Source of the DNA: an uncultured Bacilli bacterium
Lineage (GTDB): Bacteria; Bacillota_I; Bacilli_A; RF39; UBA660
Assembly (NCBI GenBank): GCA_934095965.1
Contig: CAKOKR010000041.1
Coordinates: forward strand, 1-5,194
DNA: 5,194 bases
Direction: 5' to 3'
Part shown: positions 1-5,194 of the stretch, piece after piece
Layout: the number at the start of each line of letters is the position of its first letter
Numbering within the stretch: the first letter of the stretch is position 1
Position numbers and translations under genes: made by a program
The notes under the pieces: model-generated
What the model was told of the DNA's origin: nothing
Seen by the model: the letters and a program-made list of their open reading frames with translations, nothing else
Database searches by the model: none

Positions 1-1178
1 AGAATAAATTTTATTGGTAATCTAATATATTTGGTTGAGTTTATGGCTCGATGAAATAGTGTTAAACCAATTTTAAATAATGACATAACTCGTACTTTTC
101 CTTTATCTTTATACACTTTATGTGTAACTTTTTTTCATTTTTATAACATTTAGTATTTTTAGAATAATCTGCACCAATAATTGTTAGAAAAAGAATAACA
201 GTACAAGCCATAGTGTACATAGTGTTGTATGCTTTTTCATTTGCATTGTTAATAGCTTCTAAATAAAGTTTATTTCTTTTTTGATTTTTAAAAACACATT
301 CAATAGAACCAAAACGATGAGGATAATTTTGAATGGCATGTTCAACATCTTTGTTAGTTACAATTATCCAAGGATCTTTAGTATTTAAATATTTACTAAT
401 TACAATATTTGTTTTATATTTTGAATCATATAGTTCAATATCTTTATGAACAATAGCATGATATTTGTGTGATGGTAAGTCATAAAGTCATTTTCAGATT
501 TTAAGTCCTTCCTTTTTGTCATAAGAAAAAATCTTAATGTTTTTGTTATGGTCTTATACAGTAAGTATGACCTAAAGATGTAATTGTCTTTAATATATTT
601 TCAGAATTAAACCATCAATCAGCTAGAAAAATTAAAACAAATTTTCCACCAAATAAGGTAGAAACATGCTTAATTCCTTCAATGATTAAAGTTTCATTAA
701 AGACGATGGTACCACCTTTTTCAAGTGAAACTTCTTTATTAATGTATTCTTGTTTAAAAGATTTAAACCAAATGGGAATACCTTGTTTATCAACTCTCAA
801 GGTAAACATGAGGGTAACATAATTATCATGAGAAAACATATGGTCAAAAGTAATATGAATTCTATTGTCTTTATGTTTTTTATTATATTTAGAAATGACA
901 TAAGTAATTAAAGCGTTAAAAAAGGCTTCTGAATCAAATAAATCATTATTAAAAAATCTACGAATTCTTCTTTGAACTGATTCTAATTGAACATAAGAAA
1001 ATTCATTTTTTAGACATTTTGCAATATCTGTAGATACAACAGATTTAGAAGCAATCATCCAAAATAAAACTTCTGGAATAATATTTAATTGAGTTTTTCT
1101 TAAGTTTGGAATAATATTTTTTAAAAATTCTCGAATTTCATTTGTAATTTTTTCTTGAGTGTTATATAATTTATTCAT
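1..1178 (-). pseudogene. Decayed IS4-type DDE transposase, C-terminus cut by window edge
   Basis: The longest open piece (615-1178, 187 residues) starts at ATG 1178 behind an AAGGAG site five bases away. It is an N-terminal helical region followed by the first catalytic Asp in FDHMF (residue 112). The second Asp is in the motif LAD-WF, where a TGA at 615-617 stands where relatives usually have Arg. Reading on gives NSENILKTI, then a frameshift near 550-560 (out-of-frame TAA at 546-548). The next frame has TGA codons at 494-496 and 488-490 in KI-K-LYDLPSHKY, then continues through PWIIVTNKD and YPHRFGSIECVFKNQK. This resembles the IS4-family Y-R-E-K signature, with the catalytic Glu codon at 299-301. 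A second frameshift at an A-run (124-136) restores HKVYKDKGKVRVMSLFKIG up to the edge. The complete DDE triad is therefore spread over three frames and the copy cannot be active. IS4 superfamily is fairly sure; the exact subgroup is not. Confidence 0.85.
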
Positions 1179-1233
1179 GGCAACTCCTTTTTATATTTTT
1201 GGTATATTATTATTTTAACATTAGAGTTGCCAT
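1177..1233 (-). repeat. Perfect 10-bp inverted repeat covering the transposase start
   Basis: ATGGCAACTC at 1177-1186 and GAGTTGCCAT at 1224-1233 are exact reverse complements separated by 37 bases. Read on the minus strand, the second arm contains the GAG of the Shine-Dalgarno and the first bases of the start codon. An RNA carrying both arms would hide the translation start. Elements such as IS10 and IS50 use this layout to silence read-through transcripts. Part of a terminal inverted repeat is an alternative reading. Confidence 0.6.
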
Positions 1234-1240
1234 TTTTAAA
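1212..1240 (-). promoter_or_regulatory. Probable promoter of the transposase
   Basis: On the minus strand TTTAAA (1235-1240, 4 of 6 to the -35 consensus) lies 17 bases from TAAAAT (1212-1217, 5 of 6 to the -10 consensus). Transcription would start near 1205. The upstream arm of the inverted repeat (1224-1233) lies in the spacer, so a transcript from this promoter would lack that arm and be free to be translated. In such AT-rich DNA promoter-like matches are common, so this is tentative. Confidence 0.4.
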
Positions 1241-1253
1241 GAGTTTTAGAATG

Positions 1254-1283
1254 ATTTGATATAACATGATAGTTATATCAAAT
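1254..1283. repeat. Perfect 12-bp palindrome with 6-base centre
   Basis: ATTTGATATAAC (1254-1265) and GTTATATCAAAT (1272-1283) are exact complements around ATGATA. On the plus strand a run of five T (1283-1287) follows, so it could be a weak terminator, but it has only two G:C pairs. It could equally be an operator for the transposase or for the downstream RNA candidate, or mark an element end. Confidence 0.5.
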
Positions 1284-1289
1284 TTTTAA

Positions 1290-1500
1290 TTTATAAAAAC
1301 TGTCCGTAGGTAAGGTCTAGGCATGCGGGGTGTAAAATTGTGCAGTGTCAAGTAAGTGTAAAAAACTATGTAAGAACAATTTAAAGCCATGTCTGCCAAA
1401 TGCAGGCATAGCGTACGCAAATATATAATTTAGGAATGTTATTATAGAAACTGATGGAAATGTCATAGTTCAAAGTTGATAATTTTCTATCAGTTTTTTG
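1290..1500 (+). ncRNA. Candidate structured RNA of about 200 nt, family not recognised
   Basis: No reading frame of any length covers this stretch, yet it is visibly richer in G+C than its surroundings, especially 1300-1345 and 1385-1420, which is a common sign of RNA genes in AT-rich genomes. Several stems can be drawn: CCGTA (1304-1308) with TGCGG (1324-1328); AAATTGT (1335-1341) with ACAATTT (1376-1382); ATGTCTGC (1389-1396) with GCAGGCAT (1402-1409) around a five-base loop, with one G-U pair, extended by a GC/GC step beyond a mismatch; and a 13-bp terminal stem followed by six T. The first bases, AAAAACTG (1295-1302), can also pair with the 3' end. A TATAAA (1292-1297) could be a -10 box, but no good -35 is seen. 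No plus-strand gene follows, which argues for a free-standing RNA over a riboswitch. I do not see the hallmark sequences of tmRNA, RNase P RNA, SRP RNA or T-boxes. Exact ends are uncertain. Confidence 0.45.
1448..1499 (+). terminator. Rho-independent terminator of the RNA candidate
   Basis: Bases 1448-1460 pair with 1484-1496 over 13 bp with a single G-T pair, leaving a loop of 23 bases. The 3' arm runs into six T (1494-1499) and then more T-rich sequence. On the minus strand the stem is followed by CTATAATAA, not a T-run, so the signal points to plus-strand transcription ending here. Confidence 0.6.
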
Positions 1501-1519
1501 TATTTTTGTTATTTATATT

Positions 1520-1543
1520 AAAAAAAGATATAACCATAGTTAT
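1520..1543 (-). terminator. Weak terminator at the end of rnhC
   Basis: On the minus strand a five-pair hairpin, ATAAC and GTTAT around a four-base loop, overlaps the rnhC stop codon. It is followed after three bases by a run of seven T (1520-1526). The stem has only one G:C pair, so termination would be inefficient. It is the only terminator-like element just downstream of rnhC. Confidence 0.35.
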
Positions 1544-2469
1544 TCTTTTATTTTGTTTGTTGTTTGAAAGTTTAATTTTACATAATTATTTAAAATATCT
1601 ATACCTTGTTCTTTTACTAGTTTTTGAGTAAATTCTATTACACTTGGACCTGCACCTTTTGGTACTTCTTGATTTAGTTCTTCACTCATTTTATACATTT
1701 CTCGCAAGAATATATATCTACTTATGATTGATGCACATGCAACACTTAGACATTGATCTTCAGCTTTTGGTGTAAATGTTATATCTGTTACTTTATTTGG
1801 AACATTTATTAAATAATTATAATAACTTTTTGGTGTAGTAAATTGATCAACTACGATTAAGTCATATGGATAATTTTTATTCTTTAGACCAGTTAATACT
1901 TTATTGTGAAGTATTGCTTTTACTTTGTTCATGTTTACTTCATCATGATTTAATGCATTATATTCTTTATTTGTTAGTATGTATGCTTGATAGGGAATTT
2001 CTTTCATTATAATTGGAGCGATTTTCTTTATTTTATCATCAGTTATTTTTTTAGAGTCCATTACTTTTAAATCATGGAGAAGTGATTGTTTATCAGTTGA
2101 TACGTATGTTGCACAAACTACGATTGGTCCAAAGTAGTCACCAGTTCCAACTTCATCAGAACCAATTGTGTTATATTTGTTATAATTTTTCTTTGGGGTA
2201 TCGCTTTTTGTTTTACTTTTTTCTTTACCAGTTTTTATGTCTATGTCTCTATCATTATATTTTTTTTCCATTTCAATCCATATTCTTGCATCAATATCAG
2301 CAGATATTCCTTGAAACATAATTTTACCAGATTCATACATGGTTATAATAGTTCCAGCTTCTTCAGCTTGAAATATAGCATAGGGAGGTGTTTTATCCCT
2401 TTTTAGGTTTTCATAATACTTAATTATTTTAGGTTTTATATTGTCACTTACTTTGAATACTATTGTCAT
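1540..2469 (-). CDS. rnhC: Ribonuclease HIII
   Basis: This enzyme cuts the RNA strand of RNA:DNA hybrids in the cytoplasm, removing R-loops and RNA primers. The 309 residues match the usual length. Residues 1-80 form the N-terminal TBP-like substrate-binding domain typical of type HIII, followed by a Lys/Asn-rich linker (about 80-100). The catalytic domain opens with the signature GSDEVGTGDYFGP (103-115). The four acidic metal-binding residues are visible: D105 and E106, D208 in VVDQF, and D238 in KAEDQCLSVACASIISR. The start at 2469 is supported by AGAAAGGA upstream and by the length of the N-terminal domain. It reads away from the cvpA operon, from its own promoter. In Bacillus subtilis rnhC sits beside zapA and cvpA in the same direction. 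Its one Trp is TGG and it ends in TAA. Identification is firm. Confidence 0.95.
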   Translation of the reverse strand: MTIVFKVSDNIKPKIIKYYENLKRDKTPPYAIFQAEEAGTIITMYESGKIMFQGISADIDARIWIEMEKKYNDRDIDIKTGKEKSKTKSDTPKKNYNKYNTIGSDEVGTGDYFGPIVVCATYVSTDKQSLLHDLKVMDSKKITDDKIKKIAPIIMKEIPYQAYILTNKEYNALNHDEVNMNKVKAILHNKVLTGLKNKNYPYDLIVVDQFTTPKSYYNYLINVPNKVTDITFTPKAEDQCLSVACASIISRYIFLREMYKMSEELNQEVPKGAGPSVIEFTQKLVKEQGIDILNNYVKLNFQTTNKIKE

Positions 2470-2490
2470 AATTTTTTTCCTTTCTAATTT

Positions 2491-2520
2491 ATTTTAACAC
2501 AAGTTTTAGTAAATTGTCTA
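2491..2520 (-). promoter_or_regulatory. Probable rnhC promoter
   Basis: On the minus strand TAGACA (2515-2520, 5 of 6) and TAAAAT (2491-2496, 5 of 6) are separated by 18 bases. Transcription would start about 15 bases before the ATG of rnhC, giving a short leader that contains the ribosome site AGAAAGGA. Confidence 0.5.
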
Positions 2521-2533
2521 TAAATTAGTAATT

Positions 2534-2562
2534 TTAACTTTATTTTTGGGAATATTTATAAT
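2534..2562 (+). promoter_or_regulatory. Probable promoter of the cvpA-trx operon
   Basis: TTAACT (2534-2539, 4 of 6) and a perfect TATAAT (2557-2562) are 17 bases apart. A second TATAAT overlaps at 2562-2567. Transcription would start near 2569, just before the AAGGAG ribosome site (2574-2579), which lies nine bases from the ATG of cvpA. The rnhC promoter lies back to back with it. Confidence 0.6.
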
Positions 2563-2588
2563 ATAATTAATATAAGGAGTAGATAAAA

Positions 2589-3290
2589 ATGAGTATGTTT
2601 AGTGCGATATTAATATTAATAGTATTATTTTATGGGGTTTATGGTTTTAAAAGAGGGGTTATTAAAACTGGTGTATCTTTGGTTGGTACAATAGCTGTTT
2701 TGGTTATTTCATATGTCTTTAAAGATTATTTGGCTAAGATTTTAATGGAACATTTACCATTCTTTAATTTTGGTGGTATATTTAATGGTATATCATCAAT
2801 TAATATATTAATGTATGAAATGATATCATTTATATTTATATTTGTTATTTTATATTGTATATTAAATATATTACTTTCTTTATCAGGTTTTATTGAAAAA
2901 ATATTAAAGATGACTATTATTTTAGCTATACCATCTAAGATATTAGGTGCTATACTTGGTTTAATTGAAGGTATAATTGTTGCTTATTTAGTTTCTTTTA
3001 TATTTATTCATATACCTGCTACAGAAGAATATGTTATGAATAGTAAAACATCTATAGTGTTGTTAGAGCGAACTCCGATTATTGGAGAAATGGCTTTAAA
3101 AACTACACTTGCTTTAGAAGAGATAAATAATGATTTAAAAGATGTTAAGACTGAAGATGATATAGAAAAAGCAAATTTAAAAGTTTTACATACATTAATA
3201 TATTATAAGTTAATTGATCAGAGAGATGCACAAAAACTTATAGATGATAAAAAAATTGTATTTAAAAATAACGTTGAAGTAGGAGGTTAG
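2589..3290 (+). CDS. CvpA-family membrane protein
   Basis: The N-terminal 140 residues are strongly hydrophobic and fit four membrane helices (about 3-19, 25-45, 72-97 and 107-142). They include the GVYGFKRGVIKTGVSLVG stretch after the first helix, which is typical of CvpA (colicin V production) proteins. A mostly charged C-terminal tail of about 80 residues would lie in the cytoplasm. The family's molecular role is poorly defined; it has been tied to colicin V export and envelope function. The start is set by AAGGAG nine bases upstream. It is the first gene of an operon, and its last codons carry the ribosome site of the thioredoxin gene, whose ATG begins one base after its stop. The tail is longer than in minimal CvpA proteins. 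Family assignment is good; the exact function is unknown. Confidence 0.8.
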   Translation: MSMFSAILILIVLFYGVYGFKRGVIKTGVSLVGTIAVLVISYVFKDYLAKILMEHLPFFNFGGIFNGISSINILMYEMISFIFIFVILYCILNILLSLSGFIEKILKMTIILAIPSKILGAILGLIEGIIVAYLVSFIFIHIPATEEYVMNSKTSIVLLERTPIIGEMALKTTLALEEINNDLKDVKTEDDIEKANLKVLHTLIYYKLIDQRDAQKLIDDKKIVFKNNVEVGG

Positions 3291-3291
3291 T

Positions 3292-3579
3292 ATGGTTAAA
3301 TATTTAGAAAATGAAAGTGAATTTGATGAATTAATAAAGGGAAGAATATTAGTTGATTTTTATGCTGATTGGTGTGGTCCTTGTAAAAGACTTATGCCTA
3401 TTTTAGAAGATATCAAAGATATTGATATATTAAAGGTTAATGTTGATTTTTTTGGAGATTTGTCAAGAAGTTTTGGTATTATGAGTATACCAACATTAAT
3501 ATTATTTGATGGGGGAAAAGAAATAAAAAAATCTATTGGATTTAAAACTAAAGAAGAAATACTTGATATGATAAAATAG
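3292..3579 (+). CDS. Thioredoxin
   Basis: This is a small cytoplasmic dithiol oxidoreductase that passes electrons from thioredoxin reductase to oxidised proteins. At 95 residues it is slightly shorter than the usual 100-110. The active site WCGPC is at residues 27-31 after the VDFYADWCGPC strand-helix start, and the cis-proline is P67 in SIPTLILF. Both hallmark elements are intact. AGGAGG (3281-3286), five bases before the ATG, lies inside the end of cvpA, so the two are very likely translated together. Near the start, the N-terminal helix is short. In Bacillus subtilis trxA lies in the same chromosomal neighbourhood as rnhC and cvpA, which favours the main cellular thioredoxin. A specialised partner of the following surface protein remains possible, though that protein has no Cys. 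Confidence 0.9.
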   Translation: MVKYLENESEFDELIKGRILVDFYADWCGPCKRLMPILEDIKDIDILKVNVDFFGDLSRSFGIMSIPTLILFDGGKEIKKSIGFKTKEEILDMIK

Positions 3580-3592
3580 AATGGAGTGACCA

Positions 3593-4276
3593 ATGAAACT
3601 AGATGGAAATAATAATAAAAATAAGTTATATATTAGTATAATAGTGGGTCTTCTTTTTCTTTTTGTTGTGGGTATAAGTTTTGCATATTTTCAAACTCAA
3701 TATGGTAATGGCGGAAAAGTTGATTTAAAAGTTAAGACTTATTCAGTTGATGAATTATCTTTTAATATAGGAGAAGATATAACTCTTAATCCAAATCAAT
3801 TTAATTTTGCCCAAGGTAAAGGTAATTTAGAAGGGGCTACGAATGCATCAGCAATTCTAAAAGCAAACAACAAGACTAATTTAGCTAAAATGAATTATTA
3901 TGCGTATGTAGTAGTAACTAAAAATGAATTTAAATATACAACTAGTGATAAAAAAGCAGAATTAGTTTTATCTGTAGAAGGACCTAATGGGGTTTTAACA
4001 ACACTTCCTGATTTGGGTAATGCAATTGATGTAACAGATAATGATGGTAATACTTTTAAAGGTTTTGATATAACAGAATTTAGTGGTGTTATTACTTTAG
4101 CGGATAATAAGACAATCGAAGTTACATCAAGTGATAATGGTAAAAAACAAGAAGATTGGAAAATAAAAGTAACATTTATTAATTTAGATGCAGATCAATC
4201 AAATAATAGTGATAAGAATTTTAATGCTAATATGATGATACAAAAAGAAGAAGCAGATTTATCTTATAATAGATAA
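3593..4276 (+). CDS. Secreted or membrane-anchored protein with SipW/TasA-type N-terminus
   Basis: The protein has 227 residues. A short Lys/Asn-rich head is followed by one hydrophobic helix (about 12-31) ending in VGISFAYF, the pattern seen in many Firmicute proteins with SipW-dependent-type signals (TasA/CalY-like). Either cleavage near this point or retention as an anchor would place the rest outside the cell. The outer part is rich in Asn, Asp, Lys and Thr, has no Cys, and looks like a beta-rich domain of about 190 residues, with alternating strands such as YYAYVVVTKNEF and WKIKVTFINL. I do not recognise a named family for it. GGAG six bases upstream supports the start. It lies 13 bases after the thioredoxin gene, so it is probably the third gene of the operon. 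It ends in TAA just before the IS21 remnant, so the original C-terminus may have been altered by that insertion. A structural surface or matrix role is a guess. Confidence 0.65.
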   Translation: MKLDGNNNKNKLYISIIVGLLFLFVVGISFAYFQTQYGNGGKVDLKVKTYSVDELSFNIGEDITLNPNQFNFAQGKGNLEGATNASAILKANNKTNLAKMNYYAYVVVTKNEFKYTTSDKKAELVLSVEGPNGVLTTLPDLGNAIDVTDNDGNTFKGFDITEFSGVITLADNKTIEVTSSDNGKKQEDWKIKVTFINLDADQSNNSDKNFNANMMIQKEEADLSYNR

Positions 4277-4291
4277 GGAGTTGATATAAGT

Positions 4292-5070
4292 GTGAGAAAA
4301 GATATTACAATTGAAAAACTAATGTTATGAGGTAAAAAAGTGAATAAAACAGCATTAGCAAAACAGTATGGTTGTTGTTGGAGAACCATTGATAAAAGAC
4401 TTAATCCAGAAAAATATAAAAAAGAAAGAAAACTTAGACTATATACTAGATCCATACAAAAATATAATTGATGAAAAAATAGAAAATAACAATATATCAT
4501 CAATAGGCATATATTTACTTTTAAAAACAAAATATAATTATCAAGGAAAATATGGAATTGTTAATAGATATGTTTCAAGTAAAAAACAAAATATAATATC
4601 TAATTTAACAATACGGTTTGAAACTATAAAATAATATCAAGCCCAAGTAGATTGGAAAGAAAAAATGAAACTTCATGATAGAATTGGAAATGAATATGTA
4701 GTTAGCATATTTTTGATAGTATTTGGACATTCAAGATATAAATATATTGAGTTAACATTTGATCAAACACAAAACACATTATTTAAATGTTTAATAAATT
4801 CATTCAAATATTTTGGTGGAACAACAGAAGAAATACTATTTGATAATATGAAAACAGTCGTAGATAGAACCAAAAGTGATTTTAGTGAAGTAGTAATAAA
4901 TTCAAAAACAATGCAATTTTCAAAAGATGCAGGATTTAAAATAATAACTTGCAGACCATATAGACCAAGAACAAAAGGAAAAGTAGAAACACTAGCAAAA
5001 ATAATGAATAGATTAAAAGCATTTGATTATGAATTCGATGTTAAAATGACTTAGCATATATTGTTGAAAA
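4292..5070 (+). pseudogene. Broken IS21-type transposase IstA
   Basis: The frame starts at GTG 4292 and reads RKDITIEKLML, then TGA (4328-4330), then GKKVNKTALAKQYGCCWRTIDKRL. The latter is the helix-turn-helix DNA-binding start of IstA. A frameshift between about 4430 and 4448 moves it into the frame of LDPYKNIIDEKIE. A TAA at 4632-4634 interrupts FETIK-YQAQVDWKEK. The retroviral-type integrase core follows and keeps its full triad: Asp at 4650-4652 (QVDW), Asp at 4842-4844 (LFDNMKT) and Glu at 4986-4988 (GKVETLAK). After FDV a further frameshift (stop at 5052-5054) leaves DLAYIVEK in another frame, then the similarity ends. About 260 residues remain of a protein that normally has 400 or more; there is no IstB helper gene and no visible left end. 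The apparent small proteins at 4368-4634 and 4665-5054 are pieces of this gene, not separate genes. Confidence 0.85.
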
Positions 5071-5076
5071 AAGGTT

Positions 5077-5102
5077 AAAAAAGGGGTTGCACTGGTCAAC
5101 CC
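5077..5102 (-). terminator. Terminator-like hairpin pointing to the minus strand
   Basis: GGGTTG (5084-5089) pairs with CAACCC (5097-5102) around a seven-base loop. On the minus strand the stem is followed, after one C, by six T (5077-5082) and then by a second T-run. On the plus strand no T-run follows. This would end a transcript entering from beyond the right edge through the tandem repeats. No such gene is visible in the window. Confidence 0.5.
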
Positions 5103-5124
5103 AATATGATATAATTCTTATTAG

Positions 5125-5194
5125 AATAGAGGCTTCGGAATAGAGGCTTCGGAATAGAGGCTTCGGAATAGAGGCTTCGGAATAGAGGCTTCGG
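5125..5194. repeat. Perfect tandem array, five copies of a 14-bp unit
   Basis: The unit AATAGAGGCTTCGG is repeated head to tail without any change at 5125-5138, 5139-5152, 5153-5166, 5167-5180 and 5181-5194. The last copy ends exactly at the window edge, so the array probably continues. The unit is half G+C, far above the surrounding sequence, and does not occur elsewhere in the window. With no spacers it is not a CRISPR array. The unit length is not a multiple of three, and the plus strand meets a stop (TAG) within each three-unit cycle, so it is not coding on that strand. Confidence 0.95.

Noticed and set aside
1290..1500. Retron-type RNA, because the two ends can pair
   Set aside because: No reverse transcriptase gene is near, and the pairing of the ends is only eight bases of low complexity.
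2082..2321. Plus-strand open frame of 79 residues
   Set aside because: It lies fully inside rnhC on the opposite strand, has no family resemblance and an aromatic-rich composition typical of an antisense shadow.
3360..3593. Minus-strand open frame of 77 residues
   Set aside because: It is antisense to the thioredoxin gene, whose active site and cis-proline are clear.
4264..4530. Minus-strand open frame of 88 residues, hydrophobic
   Set aside because: It is antisense to the IstA remnant; the plus strand carries recognisable IstA sequence throughout.
5097..5194. Minus-strand frame through the tandem repeats giving a 14-residue protein repeat
   Set aside because: All three minus frames are open only because the unit lacks stops; no start, ribosome site or protein family is visible, and the frame runs into a terminator-like hairpin.
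5125..5194. CRISPR array
   Set aside because: The 14-bp units are directly adjacent without spacers and no cas gene is present.

Overview
The window is very AT-rich. It carries RNase HIII and CvpA genes, TTG/TATAAT-type promoters and strong AAGGAG ribosome sites, so it fits a low-GC Firmicute or Mycoplasmatota-like member of the Bacilli, perhaps a gut lineage. This placement is an inference. The three Trp codons in the intact genes are all TGG, and those genes end in TAA or TAG.

Layout. 1-1178 (minus) is a decayed IS4-type DDE transposase, broken by nonsense codons and frameshifts and cut by the window edge. Its start is overlapped by a perfect inverted repeat that could block translation of read-through transcripts. 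1234-1539 has no protein gene. It holds a perfect 12-bp palindrome and then, on the plus strand, a G+C-enriched stretch with several stems that ends in a terminator: a candidate structured RNA of about 200 nt that I cannot name. 1540-2469 (minus) is rnhC. It diverges from a plus-strand operon through a 119-bp gap with a promoter for each direction. The operon, 2589-4276, is cvpA, a thioredoxin and a membrane-anchored or secreted protein with a SipW/TasA-type N-terminus, all tightly spaced.

From 4292 a broken IS21-type IstA transposase starts 15 bases after the operon's last stop codon and fades out near 5070. A terminator-like hairpin pointing to the minus strand follows. The window ends in five perfect copies of a 14-bp repeat that probably continues beyond the edge.

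Functionally, rnhC, cvpA and trx resemble a thinned-out version of the Bacillus subtilis rnhC-zapA-cvpA-polX-mutS2-yshE-trxA neighbourhood, with zapA, polX, mutS2 and yshE absent and rnhC facing the other way. The flanking transposon remnants mark both ends as places where foreign DNA has inserted and decayed. The least explained parts are the candidate RNA at 1290-1500 and the 14-bp tandem array at the right edge.
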